From NCBI RefSeq assembly GCF_031759225.1, contig NZ_CP134494.1:1734501-1798500 (forward strand): 64,000 nt of DNA. The letters run 5' to 3'. The translations under genes were made by a program, and so were the position numbers. Shown here piece after piece: positions 17,168 to 27,024 of this stretch. This stretch comes from Mesobacillus jeotgali (GTDB taxonomy: Bacteria > Bacillota > Bacilli > Bacillales > Cytobacillaceae). Positions within the stretch are counted from its first letter, which is position 1. The number at the start of each line of letters is the position of its first letter. Below the pieces are notes generated by a model that made no database searches, was not told the origin of the DNA, and was given only the letters and a program-made list of their open reading frames with translations.

Positions 17168-18691
17168 ATGAGTTATGTAGTTGAGATGTTGAATATCCGG
17201 AAAGAGTTTCCGGGTATCGTAGCCAACGATAATGTTACCCTTACCCTTAAAAAAGGGGAAATACATGCACTGTTAGGTGAAAACGGTGCGGGAAAATCAA
17301 CTTTGATGGGTGTTCTGTTCGGCATGTATCAGCCTGAACGCGGCGTAATAAAAGTTAATGGCCAAGAAGTTAAGATTACGAATCCTAATGTCGCAAACCG
17401 TTTAGGAATCGGAATGGTGCATCAGCATTTTAAGCTGGTAGACAACTTCACTGTAACTGAAAACATCATTTTGGGCAGTGAGCCGCTTAAAGGCATGGTG
17501 CTAGATATTGATAAAGCTGCAAAAAGAATTGAAGAGTTATCAAAGCACTACGGTTTGAATGTAGATCCACATGCAAAAATCGAAGATATTTCAGTAGGTA
17601 TGCAGCAAAGGGTAGAAATTTTGAAAATGCTTTATCGAGAAGCAGATGTTCTGATTTTGGATGAGCCAACAGCTGTCCTTACACCAGCAGAAATCGATGA
17701 ATTGATGAAAATCATGCGTAATCTTATTAATGAAGGCAAGTCTATTATTATTATCACTCATAAACTAAAAGAAATTAAAGCCGTTGCGGACCGCTGTACA
17801 GTCATTCGCCGCGGAAAAGGAATTGGGACTGTCAATGTGGCAGAAACCAGTGAGGCTAGTCTTGCCGAAATGATGGTCGGACGTCATGTCTCTTTCAAAG
17901 TGGATAAGAAAGAAAGTACTCCTGGTGAAGTGGTACTTAAAATAGATTCTTTATCAGTAAAAAATAATAGAAAAGTTATGGGATTAAAAGATTTTTCATT
18001 GGAAGTCCGTGCTGGTGAAATAGTCGGGATTGCCGGGGTTGAAGGCAATGGACAGACAGAGCTTGTTGAAGCAATCACTGGCTTGAGAAAAGCTGAGTCG
18101 GGGACGATCCTGGTCGGTGGAGAAGAGATCACCAACCTTCCAATCCGCCAAAGGAATGAAAAAGGCATCAGCCATATACCGGAAGACAGGCAAAAACGCG
18201 GTCTTGTTCTTGATTACTCACTTGTTTCAAACATGGTACTTCAAATCTACAACAAACAGCCTTTCTCTAAGCGTGGATTATTAAATTATTCTGCTATGAA
18301 AGCGTATGCTCAAAATATCATCACAAACTTCGATGTGCGTTCAGGTGAAGGTGCTGCGTCGATTGCCAGGACTCTTTCCGGCGGTAACCAGCAAAAAGCC
18401 ATCATCGGGCGTGAACTTGAACTTGATCCTAAACTCTTGATTGCTGTTCAGCCGACTCGTGGATTGGATGTTGGTTCCATCGAATACATCCATAAAAGGA
18501 TTATTGAGCATCGCGACAAAGGGAATGCAGTATTGCTGATCTCTTTGGAGCTTGATGAAGTTCTACAGCTTTCAGATCGCATTGCCATCGTTAATAATGG
18601 TGAGCTGGTTGGCGAAGTAATCGCTGCGGAAACAAATGAAAATGAAGTTGGTCTTATGATGGCAGGCGTGGCTAAGGAGAGAAGTATATGA
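17168..18691 (+). CDS. Nucleoside-type ABC importer, double ATPase subunit
   Basis: 507 aa from the ATG at 17168, which follows AAAGGTGAG; the longer frame from 17066 has no ribosome site and an unlikely N-terminus. Two ABC domains: the first with GENGAGKST (about residue 38) and LDEPTAVLTP, the second with degenerate Walker A GVEGNGQTE, signature LSGGNQQKA and QPTRGLD. This is the carbohydrate/nucleoside (YufO/RbsA-like) layout. Overlaps the next permease start by 4 bp. Confidence 0.92.
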   Translation: MSYVVEMLNIRKEFPGIVANDNVTLTLKKGEIHALLGENGAGKSTLMGVLFGMYQPERGVIKVNGQEVKITNPNVANRLGIGMVHQHFKLVDNFTVTENIILGSEPLKGMVLDIDKAAKRIEELSKHYGLNVDPHAKIEDISVGMQQRVEILKMLYREADVLILDEPTAVLTPAEIDELMKIMRNLINEGKSIIIITHKLKEIKAVADRCTVIRRGKGIGTVNVAETSEASLAEMMVGRHVSFKVDKKESTPGEVVLKIDSLSVKNNRKVMGLKDFSLEVRAGEIVGIAGVEGNGQTELVEAITGLRKAESGTILVGGEEITNLPIRQRNEKGISHIPEDRQKRGLVLDYSLVSNMVLQIYNKQPFSKRGLLNYSAMKAYAQNIITNFDVRSGEGAASIARTLSGGNQQKAIIGRELELDPKLLIAVQPTRGLDVGSIEYIHKRIIEHRDKGNAVLLISLELDEVLQLSDRIAIVNNGELVGEVIAAETNENEVGLMMAGVAKERSI

Positions 18692-19764
18692 GAAATACCA
18701 TCGTATCTTTAATATCCATTTTTCTAGGTCTTGTGGCCGGGGGCATTTTGATGCTTTTCATCGGCAGCAATCCGATTGAAGGTTATTCCTATTTGCTTCA
18801 AGGAGCGCTGAAGAACCTAGAGCGTATCGGGAATACTCTTGCTACAGCAACTCCGCTTGTATTCACTGGCTTGTCTGTCGCTTTTGCTTTCCGTACAGGA
18901 CTCTTTAACATTGGGGCATCAGGACAGATGCTGGTTGGGGGCCTTGCTGCTACTGCTGTCGCCCTGACTTTTGATTTTTCACGGCCAATCCTTTTAATGG
19001 TCATGGTCCTTGCAGGACTGGTAGCAGGTGCATTATGGGCTTTCATTCCTGGTTTATTGAAGGCTAAGTTCAATGTTCATGAGGTTGTTTCGACAATCAT
19101 GATGAACTGGATTGCCTACTGGACAATCTACTATATTGTACCAGGTTATTTCAAGGGTGAATTCCTTGAAACAGAATCTAAGAAACTTGCAGAATCAGAA
19201 ACTTTGAGAACACCATTCTTAACAGAAATGTTCGATGGATCATATATCAACTTAGGTCTGTTCCTTGCAGTCATTGCAGTGATCATTATTGCCTTTATCA
19301 TCGATAAGACAACACTAGGCTTCGAATTGAAGGCAGTTGGATTCAATAGATTTGCTGCAGAATATGCAGGTATGAAAGTTAACCGCAACATCATTTTATC
19401 TATGTTGATTTCAGGTGCTCTTGCTGGAGTCGGCGGTGTAGCATTGTACACAGGAAATGCTTCTAGCATTCAAATTGGTATTCTGCCTGCACAGGGATAC
19501 GACGGCATCGCGGTTGCTCTACTGGGTGCAAACCATCCTGTTGGTGTATTCTTCGCAGCAGTGCTGTTCGGGATCCTTTACTCTGGTACTGGATTCATGA
19601 ATGCTATGACCGAAATTCCACCTGAATTGGCGAATACTATTATCGCGATCATCATTTACTTCGCTGCGACGAGTGTAATGATTGAGCGTTTGCTGAACAA
19701 GTTCAAGGCAAAAAAATCAAACAAAGATAAAAGTGGTCCTGTAGTCGAGAAGGGAGATTCATAA
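18688..19764 (+). CDS. Nucleoside-type ABC importer permease 1
   Basis: 358 aa, very hydrophobic with 8-10 predicted membrane segments and the BPD_transp_2 motif (LVGGLAATAVAL; later ALAGVGGVALY). The C-terminus is charged and cytoplasmic. Start ATGA overlaps the ATPase stop. Equivalent to YufP. Confidence 0.9.
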   Translation: MRNTIVSLISIFLGLVAGGILMLFIGSNPIEGYSYLLQGALKNLERIGNTLATATPLVFTGLSVAFAFRTGLFNIGASGQMLVGGLAATAVALTFDFSRPILLMVMVLAGLVAGALWAFIPGLLKAKFNVHEVVSTIMMNWIAYWTIYYIVPGYFKGEFLETESKKLAESETLRTPFLTEMFDGSYINLGLFLAVIAVIIIAFIIDKTTLGFELKAVGFNRFAAEYAGMKVNRNIILSMLISGALAGVGGVALYTGNASSIQIGILPAQGYDGIAVALLGANHPVGVFFAAVLFGILYSGTGFMNAMTEIPPELANTIIAIIIYFAATSVMIERLLNKFKAKKSNKDKSGPVVEKGDS

Positions 19765-19765
19765 G

Positions 19766-20719
19766 ATGTGGTCAATAATAGAACAAATTTTTCCTTACGC
19801 GATTATCTTTACCATTCCTCTTCTTATTACGGCACTCGGCGGACTTTTTAGTGAAAGAAGCGGTATTGTAAATATTGCCCTCGAGGGATTGATGGTCATT
19901 GGTGCATTCTCTGGCGCTCTATCCATCCATTTCCTGAGCGGTGTATTGGACAACCACACTTTGGTCCTCTGGCTTGGATTGCTGGCTGCAATTATTGCTG
20001 GTATGCTATTCTCCATCTTGCATGCGTTTGCGAGCATAAATTTGAATGCCGATCAGATTATCAGTGGTACGGCAATCAATCTGATTGCGACTGCTCTTAC
20101 GGTATTCCTTGCACGTAATATGACTGGAAGTGGAAACATCCGAATCTCAAGCGGTTTCTCACCGTCCAACGTTCCATTCCTTTCGGATATTCCAGTGATT
20201 GGAGATTTGTTTTTCACAAAAACGTATCCAACAACATGGTTTGTATTAGTCATTCTTTTTGTAAGTTCATTCATTTTATACAAAACAAAGTTTGGTCTCC
20301 GTTTACGTTCATGTGGTGAATTCCCTCAGGCTGCAGAAGCAGCAGGGATCAATGTAAGAAGAGTCCGATACAGCGGCGTTCTTATTTCAGGAGCATTCGC
20401 CGGATTGGGCGGTGCCTTGATCATTGTCACACAGTCAGGAGAATTCACAGGAACAGTTGCAGGTCTGGGCTTCCTGGCATTGGCTTCCTTGATTTTCGGA
20501 CAATGGAAACCGCTAGGCGTGCTGGCAGCAACTTTCTTCTTTGGATTTGCAAGTACGATCGCAAACGTGTCACAAGTAATTCCAGAGTTGGCTGTTATTC
20601 CGCCAATCTTATTGAAAATTTTCCCTTATGTCGTGACATTAATCGCGCTCGTAATCTTCTCCAAATCCTCACAAGCTCCAAAAGCTGTTGGTGAAACATT
20701 CGACAGTGGAAAACGTTAA
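19766..20719 (+). CDS. Nucleoside-type ABC importer permease 2
   Basis: 317 aa, hydrophobic with about 8-9 membrane segments. SGIVNIALEGLMVIGAF and GAFAGLGGALI are typical of the second permease of BMP-type importers (YufQ). Begins one base after the previous stop and ends the importer cluster. Confidence 0.9.
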   Translation: MWSIIEQIFPYAIIFTIPLLITALGGLFSERSGIVNIALEGLMVIGAFSGALSIHFLSGVLDNHTLVLWLGLLAAIIAGMLFSILHAFASINLNADQIISGTAINLIATALTVFLARNMTGSGNIRISSGFSPSNVPFLSDIPVIGDLFFTKTYPTTWFVLVILFVSSFILYKTKFGLRLRSCGEFPQAAEAAGINVRRVRYSGVLISGAFAGLGGALIIVTQSGEFTGTVAGLGFLALASLIFGQWKPLGVLAATFFFGFASTIANVSQVIPELAVIPPILLKIFPYVVTLIALVIFSKSSQAPKAVGETFDSGKR

Positions 20720-20733
20720 TATTGTATATTGCG

Positions 20734-20770
20734 AAAAGAGGCACCTCGAAGGGGTGCCTCTTTTGTTTTT
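20734..20770 (+). terminator. Terminator of the ABC importer cluster
   Basis: AAAAGAGGCACC ... GGGTGCCTCTTTT followed by GTTTTT. Confidence 0.85.
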
Positions 20771-20896
20771 ATGTGCGAAAATATTAATCATAGTATTATC
20801 ATAAGAATTTGAACATTCTTTTTAGATTAAATCTTCCATATGTGATAATATAAAGGAAAAGTTTTCTAAAAATAATATCGTCAAGAGGGCATGCAC

Positions 20897-21985
20897 ATGA
20901 AGCTATCATTATATATGGATGATCGTGAAACGGAAAAGATTTTTTCTTATTTGCGCTGGATATTCTTCTTGGTAGGGATTCTAGTATTCTATTATCCTCC
21001 TCTGGCGGACAGGCTGAATTTTACGAAAGAAACATTTCCTTTATTGCTTACAATAGGATTTGTCTACATGGCCGTAACCCAGACTGCTTTAGTTAAAATG
21101 TCGGCGGGAAACGAGTATTTCAATTTACTGACGAAGGCTGGAATTGTTTTCGATTATATTGCGTTAATGTGGCTCCTTGCCTTGACTAATGGAGTTATTT
21201 CTCCACTTTTTCCGATTGCTTATCTGGTCGTCATGCATGCGACGATTTACTGGAGGACAAAAGGTGCCATAATATCCTCCATCTCATTGACGATAGGATA
21301 TTCAACTATTTTTTACGTACATGCTCAATTTGATTTTAATACTACATTTGTTTTTATTTTAAATCTCATCTTCCTTTGGATCATTGGTGTTTTTGGATCA
21401 CTAATCGTCATACGCGAAAGGAAGCATTTAAGACAGAAAGAGATTTTTCACGAGCTGATGTTCACTGACTATTTAACAGGATTATACAATCATCGGCATT
21501 TCCAGGAACAATTAAGGGTTCTAACTAGCGGTAAGCAGAATTTCCTGCTGGTCATGGGAGATATTGATCATTTTAAGCAAATCAATGATCAGTTCGGCCA
21601 TTTAGCCGGCGACGAAATCCTGAAAAAAATTGGCAGGATTTTCCAGGAACTGGCAACGGAATTTGATGCACAGGCTTTTCGTTATGGCGGAGAAGAATTT
21701 GCCTTTCTTTTGCCAGCTATCGAAGAAACCAGTCAGATTCGCTTTTTTGATGACCTCTATGAAAGATTGTCAGCTGAAAAATTCAGTGAGGGATGCGAGA
21801 GTGTCACCATGAGTTTTGGGATTGCTTCTTCAAAAGGTGCAGCCTTGCCGGATAAGCTTCTTGGATACACTGACCAGCTCCTATACAGCGCAAAGGCAAA
21901 TGGGAAAAACCAGGCTAAATTTGAATCTGGTTATACATATTTTTACTCTCAAGCGAAAGATGAAATAGCTGCTTCCAGGCAATAA
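20897..21985 (+). CDS. Membrane-bound GGDEF diguanylate cyclase
   Basis: 362 aa. Residues about 18-175 form five or six membrane segments with no recognised sensor domain; the GGDEF domain covers about 200-350, with LTGLYNHRHF, the DIDHFKQIND metal site and an intact active-site motif GGEEF (in RYGGEEFAFLLP). No RxxD inhibitory site is evident five residues upstream of GGEEF. Should make cyclic di-GMP at the membrane. The ATG at 20897 is preferred over that at 20891 because of its spacing to AAGAGGG. Flanked by terminators on both sides, so a single-gene unit not found at this place in B. subtilis. Confidence 0.87.
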   Translation: MKLSLYMDDRETEKIFSYLRWIFFLVGILVFYYPPLADRLNFTKETFPLLLTIGFVYMAVTQTALVKMSAGNEYFNLLTKAGIVFDYIALMWLLALTNGVISPLFPIAYLVVMHATIYWRTKGAIISSISLTIGYSTIFYVHAQFDFNTTFVFILNLIFLWIIGVFGSLIVIRERKHLRQKEIFHELMFTDYLTGLYNHRHFQEQLRVLTSGKQNFLLVMGDIDHFKQINDQFGHLAGDEILKKIGRIFQELATEFDAQAFRYGGEEFAFLLPAIEETSQIRFFDDLYERLSAEKFSEGCESVTMSFGIASSKGAALPDKLLGYTDQLLYSAKANGKNQAKFESGYTYFYSQAKDEIAASRQ

Positions 21986-22010
21986 AGGCTTCCTATTCGG
22001 GAAGCTTTTT
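21984..22010 (+). terminator. Terminator of the GGDEF gene
   Basis: AAAGGCTTCC, loop, GGGAAGC then TTTTT. It overlaps the stop codon end. Confidence 0.8.
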
Positions 22011-22195
22011 CCATATCAGCTGCCAATTCCTTGAATTAGCTTGAATGTGAAAGGTATAGTTAGAGTATATTTATTGGAATATTAAATATAGACTTCACAA
22101 CGTATACATAAAAGAAGAATGTTTCATTTACATCAATCATGTGAAGAAGAAAGACTGTAAACAAGTCATGGTGTTATAAATAAAGGAGGATTTCA

Positions 22196-23473
22196 ATGGC
22201 TGTCATTTCAGAAAGTATCAAGGATATGAAGGGCTACAAGCTTCATATCGTCAAAACCGAAAAATTCAAGACCAATACAATTGTTTGGAAGATGAAGGCG
22301 CCGCTTACCAGTGAGGATGTCACGAAAAGGGCGCTGCTTCCTTACGTGCTGCAAAGCAGTTCAAAGGCTTACCCGTCAACTTCAAAGTTCCGTTCCTACC
22401 TTGATGAGCTCTACGGTGCTAATTTATTTGTTGATGTCTCAAAAAAGGGAGAATATCAGGTCCTGAGTTTTTCTCTGGAAATTGCCAATGAAAAGTTCCT
22501 GAGTGATCCAGATCCTTTGTTGAAAAAAGGAATGCAATTGATGGCTGAGATTCTGGTGAATCCACTGGCTGAAAATGAAGCATTTGACAAAGATACTGTT
22601 GAAAAGGAAAAACGGACATTAAAACAGCGGATTCAGGCTGTCTATGATGATAAGATGCGATACTCCAATTTCAGGCTCGTACAGGAAATGTGCAAGGATG
22701 AACCATATGCCCTACATGTTAACGGCGAGATAGATGATATTCCGCAAATTGACGAGAAAAATCTCTACGAATACTACAAGAAAGCTTTTGCGGAAGATGA
22801 GCTTGACCTGTTTATTATCGGAGATGTTGATGAGGCAGAAGTCCAGTCGATAGCGCAAGATCTCCTGCAATTCGAACAGCGTACACCAAAAGTTGTTGAA
22901 GCTTCGAAAAGTGTTCATGTGGAAGAAAAAACCGTCAAGGACAAAGAAGATGTCAAGCAGGGGAAGCTGAATATCGGCTACAGGACAAATGTGCTTTATG
23001 GCGATAAGGACTATTATGCACTCCAGGTTTTCAACGGAATTTTCGGAGGTTTTTCCCATTCGAAGTTGTTCTTGAACGTCCGTGAAAAAAATAGCCTTGC
23101 CTACTATGTCGCCAGCCGCCTTGAAAGCCACAAAGGTTTGATGATGGTCATGTCAGGCATTGAATTTGAAAATTTCGAGCTGGCTGTAAAAATAATCCGT
23201 GAACAAATGGAAGCAATGCAAGCCGGTGATTTTACCGATCAGGAAATCGAACAGACGAAAGCTGTGATCGAAAACCAAATGCTTGAAACTATGGATACGG
23301 CAAGAGGGATGGTAGAGGTTCTGTATCATAATGTTGTATCGCGTCAAAATGTCAGCCTCGATGACTGGCTTCAGGGCATGAGTAAAACCACAAAAGAAGA
23401 AATCGTTGATGTTGCCAAAAAGGTACAGCTTGATACGGTCTACTTCTTAACTGGATTGGAGGCGGACAAATAA
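22196..23473 (+). CDS. ymfF: YmfF, inactive M16 peptidase homologue
   Basis: 425 aa with two M16-type domains, but no HxxEH zinc motif where one is expected, so it is probably non-catalytic and pairs with YmfH, as in two-subunit M16 enzymes. Starts after AAGGAGG with the family N-terminus MKGYKLHIVKTEKF a few residues in. The stop and the ymfH start share a base, implying coupled translation and a 1:1 complex. In B. subtilis the ymfFH pair is in the same order. Confidence 0.88.
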   Translation: MAVISESIKDMKGYKLHIVKTEKFKTNTIVWKMKAPLTSEDVTKRALLPYVLQSSSKAYPSTSKFRSYLDELYGANLFVDVSKKGEYQVLSFSLEIANEKFLSDPDPLLKKGMQLMAEILVNPLAENEAFDKDTVEKEKRTLKQRIQAVYDDKMRYSNFRLVQEMCKDEPYALHVNGEIDDIPQIDEKNLYEYYKKAFAEDELDLFIIGDVDEAEVQSIAQDLLQFEQRTPKVVEASKSVHVEEKTVKDKEDVKQGKLNIGYRTNVLYGDKDYYALQVFNGIFGGFSHSKLFLNVREKNSLAYYVASRLESHKGLMMVMSGIEFENFELAVKIIREQMEAMQAGDFTDQEIEQTKAVIENQMLETMDTARGMVEVLYHNVVSRQNVSLDDWLQGMSKTTKEEIVDVAKKVQLDTVYFLTGLEADK

Positions 23474-24768
23474 TGGAGAAAATCACTTTTGAACAGCTTC
23501 AGGAAGAAATGTACTACGAAAAACTGAGTAACGGACTTGATGTCTACATTCTTCCGAAAAAGGGCTTCAATAAAACATATGCTACATTTACGACGAAATA
23601 CGGTTCGATCGATAATCACTTCCTTCCTCCTGGGAAAAATGATTTTGTAAAGGTGCCCGATGGCATTGCTCATTTCCTGGAGCATAAATTGTTTGAAAAG
23701 GAAGATGGTGACGTGTTCCAGCAGTTCAGCAAGCAGGGTGCTTCTGCGAACGCATTCACATCATTCACGAGGACCGCTTATTTATTTTCCAGTACCTCCA
23801 ATGTGGAGAAAAACCTTGAAACGCTGATTGACTTCGTTCAAGAACCTTATTTCACAGAGAAAACAGTTGAAAAGGAAAAGGGGATCATTGGGCAGGAGAT
23901 CACAATGTATGATGACAACCCTGATTGGAGGCTGTATTTTGGCCTGATACAGAATATGTATAAAAACCATCCGGTAAGCATCGATATTGCTGGTACAATT
24001 GAGTCGATTTCACATATAACGAAGGATATGCTGTATGAATGCTATGAAACCTTTTACCATCCAAGCAATATGCTATTGTTCGTAGTGGGCCCTGTTAGTC
24101 CAGAAGAAATCATGGGCTTGATAAAAGAGAACCAGGGAAAAAAGGAATACAAAAATCTTCCTGAAATCCAGCGGAGGTTTGATGAGGAACAGGTTGGAGT
24201 GGCAGAAAAGAAACAGGTTCTTAAAATGAATGTCCAGACGTCAAAATGCCTGGTAGGAATCAAGGCGGCCAATCCAACAGAATCGGGCAGGGAGATGCTG
24301 AAAAAAGAACTGTCTATCAATGTGATGCTGGATATTCTTTTTGGCAAAAGCTCCGAGAATTATACCGAATTGTATGGATCCGGGTTAATCGACGATACAT
24401 TTTCATACGATTACACAGAAGAGCAAGGCTTTGGTTTTGCGATGGTAGGAGGCGATACGAACGAGCCCGATGTCCTGGCCAGCAAGCTGGAAGCCATGCT
24501 GATGGAAGCAAAAGCTGGTCGAGGGTTGACAGCTGAAAACCTCGAGCGGACCAAAAAGAAAAAAATTGGCGCTTTCCTCAGGGCTGTGAACTCGCCGGAG
24601 TATATAGCCAACCAGTTCACACGCTATGCTTTTAATGATATGGATCTGTTTGATGTTGTGCCGGTACTTGAAAGCCTTACACTAGAGGATCTCAAGCAGG
24701 CTGCCAGCGAGCTAATTGCTGAAGAACGGTTCACAGTCTGCCAGGTAGTTCCAAAGGATAAGCAATAA
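23473..24768 (+). CDS. ymfH: YmfH, M16 zinc peptidase
   Basis: 431 aa with the inverted zinc motif HFLEH (H67, E70, H71) and the distal glutamate in GQEITMYDD (near E142). This is the catalytic partner of YmfF. No signal peptide. Likely role in intracellular peptide turnover. The stop is followed by a GC-rich terminator. Confidence 0.9.
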   Translation: MEKITFEQLQEEMYYEKLSNGLDVYILPKKGFNKTYATFTTKYGSIDNHFLPPGKNDFVKVPDGIAHFLEHKLFEKEDGDVFQQFSKQGASANAFTSFTRTAYLFSSTSNVEKNLETLIDFVQEPYFTEKTVEKEKGIIGQEITMYDDNPDWRLYFGLIQNMYKNHPVSIDIAGTIESISHITKDMLYECYETFYHPSNMLLFVVGPVSPEEIMGLIKENQGKKEYKNLPEIQRRFDEEQVGVAEKKQVLKMNVQTSKCLVGIKAANPTESGREMLKKELSINVMLDILFGKSSENYTELYGSGLIDDTFSYDYTEEQGFGFAMVGGDTNEPDVLASKLEAMLMEAKAGRGLTAENLERTKKKKIGAFLRAVNSPEYIANQFTRYAFNDMDLFDVVPVLESLTLEDLKQAASELIAEERFTVCQVVPKDKQ

Positions 24769-24783
24769 AACAACAATTAATCC

Positions 24784-24812
24784 ATGCGCCGGCCCTTGCC
24801 GGCGCATTATTT
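24784..24812 (+). terminator. Terminator of ymfFH
   Basis: Perfect 10-bp stem ATGCGCCGGC / GCCGGCGCAT, loop CCTT, followed by TATTTC (weak T-run). Confidence 0.65.
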
Positions 24813-24838
24813 CATTAGGGTAATCGGAGAGGGGAAAC

Positions 24839-25561
24839 ATGAAAAAATTCGCACTCGTAACAGGAGCAAGTGGAGCGATAGGCAGAGCCATTTCCATGAA
24901 GCTAGCATCAAAAGGTTATTCACTGTACTTGCACTATAATAAGAATGACAAAGGGATAGAAGAACTTGTGTGTCAGATTCAACATTTTGGCGGAGAATAT
25001 ATACCGATCAAGGCTAACCTGGCCACAAAAAATGGCTATTTGGATGTGGCGGCCAACATCTTTTCCATTGACGCGATTGTACATAATGCTGGCCATGCCC
25101 ATTATGGGCTTCTCGAGGATCTGGAGGAGTCTGAAGCAGATGAACTTATCCAGGTTCATCTAATGTCACCTATGATGCTGACAAAGAAACTGATCCCTAA
25201 ATTACGGCAAAAAGAAAGAGGGGGAATTGTCCTAGTGTCTTCTATATGGGGGCAGACTGGTGCATCGTATGAAGTAGCCTACTCAGCTGTTAAAGGAGCC
25301 CAGATAGCTTTTGCCAAAGCGCTGAGCAAAGAGCTGGCAAGTTCCGGCATTCGGGTAAACGCCGTAGCGCCTGGTGCCATTCATACTCCTATGGTTGAAG
25401 ACTTTTCTCAGGAAGAAATCGAGGCCATAACCGCGGATATTCCCACAGGCCGTTTAGGGCAAGCTGAGGAAGTAGCGGATAGTGTTGAATTCCTGCTGTC
25501 TGATAAATCCTCTTATATAAATGGACAGGTCCTGGCGGTGAATGGTGGCTGGCTGACGTAA
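24839..25561 (+). CDS. ymfI: YmfI, short-chain reductase (EF-P modification type)
   Basis: 240 aa classical SDR: TGASGAIG cofactor loop near residue 10, catalytic Ser in VSSIWG and YxxxK in YSAVK, and a C-terminal NGQVLAVNGGW. In B. subtilis YmfI is reported as the EF-P 5-aminopentanone reductase that finishes the lysine modification of elongation factor P; the assignment here is by synteny (ymfH-ymfI-ymfJ). A general SDR function cannot be excluded from sequence alone. Confidence 0.88.
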   Translation: MKKFALVTGASGAIGRAISMKLASKGYSLYLHYNKNDKGIEELVCQIQHFGGEYIPIKANLATKNGYLDVAANIFSIDAIVHNAGHAHYGLLEDLEESEADELIQVHLMSPMMLTKKLIPKLRQKERGGIVLVSSIWGQTGASYEVAYSAVKGAQIAFAKALSKELASSGIRVNAVAPGAIHTPMVEDFSQEEIEAITADIPTGRLGQAEEVADSVEFLLSDKSSYINGQVLAVNGGWLT

Positions 25562-25662
25562 TACAGGTGTGACAATTTTTCAAATCAGCTTCGTCAATGA
25601 ATAATAATCGGCGTACGTATGCAAAATAACCTTGTACTATTTTAGACAAGGAGGTTGTCAAT

Positions 25663-25920
25663 ATGTCCGTATTGGATAATTGGAATCAGTGGAAGGATTT
25701 CTTGGGAGACCGCCTTCATCAGGCGCAGGACCAGGGAATGAATAAAGGAGTAATGGGAGACCTCGCTTATCAAATCGGGGATTATCTTGCCAAGAATGTC
25801 GATCCAAAAAATGAGCAGGAAAGAGTCCTTGCAGACCTTTGGTCAGTTGCAAGCCCGGAAGAACAGCATGCCATTGCTACTATGATGGTTAAATTGGTTC
25901 AGAACAACGGTACAAAATAA
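25663..25920 (+). CDS. ymfJ: YmfJ, DUF3243 family protein
   Basis: 85 aa, soluble and helical, opening MSVLDNWNQWKDFLGDRLHQ, as in the DUF3243 family. Strong AAGGAGG before the start. Function unknown; short proteins of this family are linked to sporulation in Bacillus. Confidence 0.85.
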   Translation: MSVLDNWNQWKDFLGDRLHQAQDQGMNKGVMGDLAYQIGDYLAKNVDPKNEQERVLADLWSVASPEEQHAIATMMVKLVQNNGTK

Positions 25921-25933
25921 TAAGTAAGCTTTT

Positions 25934-25968
25934 GAGAGGGGACCTACAGCTTCCTCTCTTTTTTTTTT
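25934..25968 (+). terminator. Terminator of ymfJ
   Basis: GAGAGGGGA ... TTCCTCTC followed by a long T-run. The remaining bases to 26213 are AT-rich with no gene. Confidence 0.75.
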
Positions 25969-26212
25969 GTGATATTATAGCTGAGGATTTATAAGTATTA
26001 ATTCAATCAATATTGAGAAGTCTCCAAAAAGTGAGCTTTCTATACTGGAGCAAAGAGCTGTGATTTTTCAATTAGAACAAAGCATTTTTCAACTTTTTGC
26101 TTCTGGCTTGTTTTTCCTTTCATCTTCCTTGAAAATCATATAATATAGTAGCTAGATATTCGATGTCAAAATGTGTCGCATTCAAGTGACCTTATAGCAG
26201 AGGAGGAGAACG

Positions 26213-27004
26213 ATGGAAAAGAAAGAATGGTACTTGGAATATGAGATTATGATTAACCGTCCAGGACTGCTAGGTGATATTTCTTCTTTGCTTGGTATGC
26301 TGTCAATAAATATTGTAACGATCAATGGAGTCGACGAAGGAAGACGAGGTTTGTTGATTCTAGCAAAAGATGATGACCAAATTGAACGATTAGAGTCAAT
26401 TTTAAATACAATGGATACAATAAAGGTAATAAAGATCCGTGAACCGAAGCTTCGTGACCGAATGGCGGTCAGACACGGCAGGTACATACAGCGTGATGCA
26501 GATGATAAAAAAACATTCCGGTTTGTAAGGGATGAACTTGGACTACTCGTAGATTTTATGGCAGAATTGTTTAAGATGGAAGGACACAAACTGATTGGGA
26601 TCCGCGGGATGCCGCGAGTCGGCAAGACTGAGTCAGTCGTGGCTTCAAGTGTTTGTGCAAACAAGCGATGGCTGTTTGTCTCTTCGACATTATTAAAACA
26701 GACAATCCGGAACCAGCTGATTGAAGACGAGTACAACGCTGACAACTTATTCATCATTGATGGAATCGTCTCCACTAGGAGGGCAAATGAAAAGCACTGG
26801 CAGCTTGTCAGGGAAATCATGCGCCTGCCTGCAGTGAAGGTTGTTGAACATCCGGATATTTTTGTCCAAAACACGGAATACACAATGGATGACTTTGATT
26901 ATATTATTGAACTGCGCAATAACCCCGATGAAGAAATCGTGTATGACATGGTTCAGAAGAATCACATGTTTACCGACTCTGATTTCGGCGGATTTGATTT
27001 TTAA
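26213..27004 (+). CDS. ymfK: YmfK, DUF3388 protein with ACT-like and P-loop regions
   Basis: 263 aa. Residues about 3-82 look like an ACT-type ligand-binding domain (RPGLLGDISSLLGML). Further on, GMPRVGKT (about residues 131-138) fits a Walker A loop, and LFIIDG some 45 residues later fits Walker B. The start follows AGAGGAGG. Between ymfJ and ymfM as in B. subtilis. Molecular function unknown; the visible motifs suggest a small-molecule-regulated nucleotide-binding protein, which is inference. Confidence 0.85.
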   Translation: MEKKEWYLEYEIMINRPGLLGDISSLLGMLSINIVTINGVDEGRRGLLILAKDDDQIERLESILNTMDTIKVIKIREPKLRDRMAVRHGRYIQRDADDKKTFRFVRDELGLLVDFMAELFKMEGHKLIGIRGMPRVGKTESVVASSVCANKRWLFVSSTLLKQTIRNQLIEDEYNADNLFIIDGIVSTRRANEKHWQLVREIMRLPAVKVVEHPDIFVQNTEYTMDDFDYIIELRNNPDEEIVYDMVQKNHMFTDSDFGGFDF

Positions 27005-27024
27005 CAGTATTGGAAGGTGTTATC

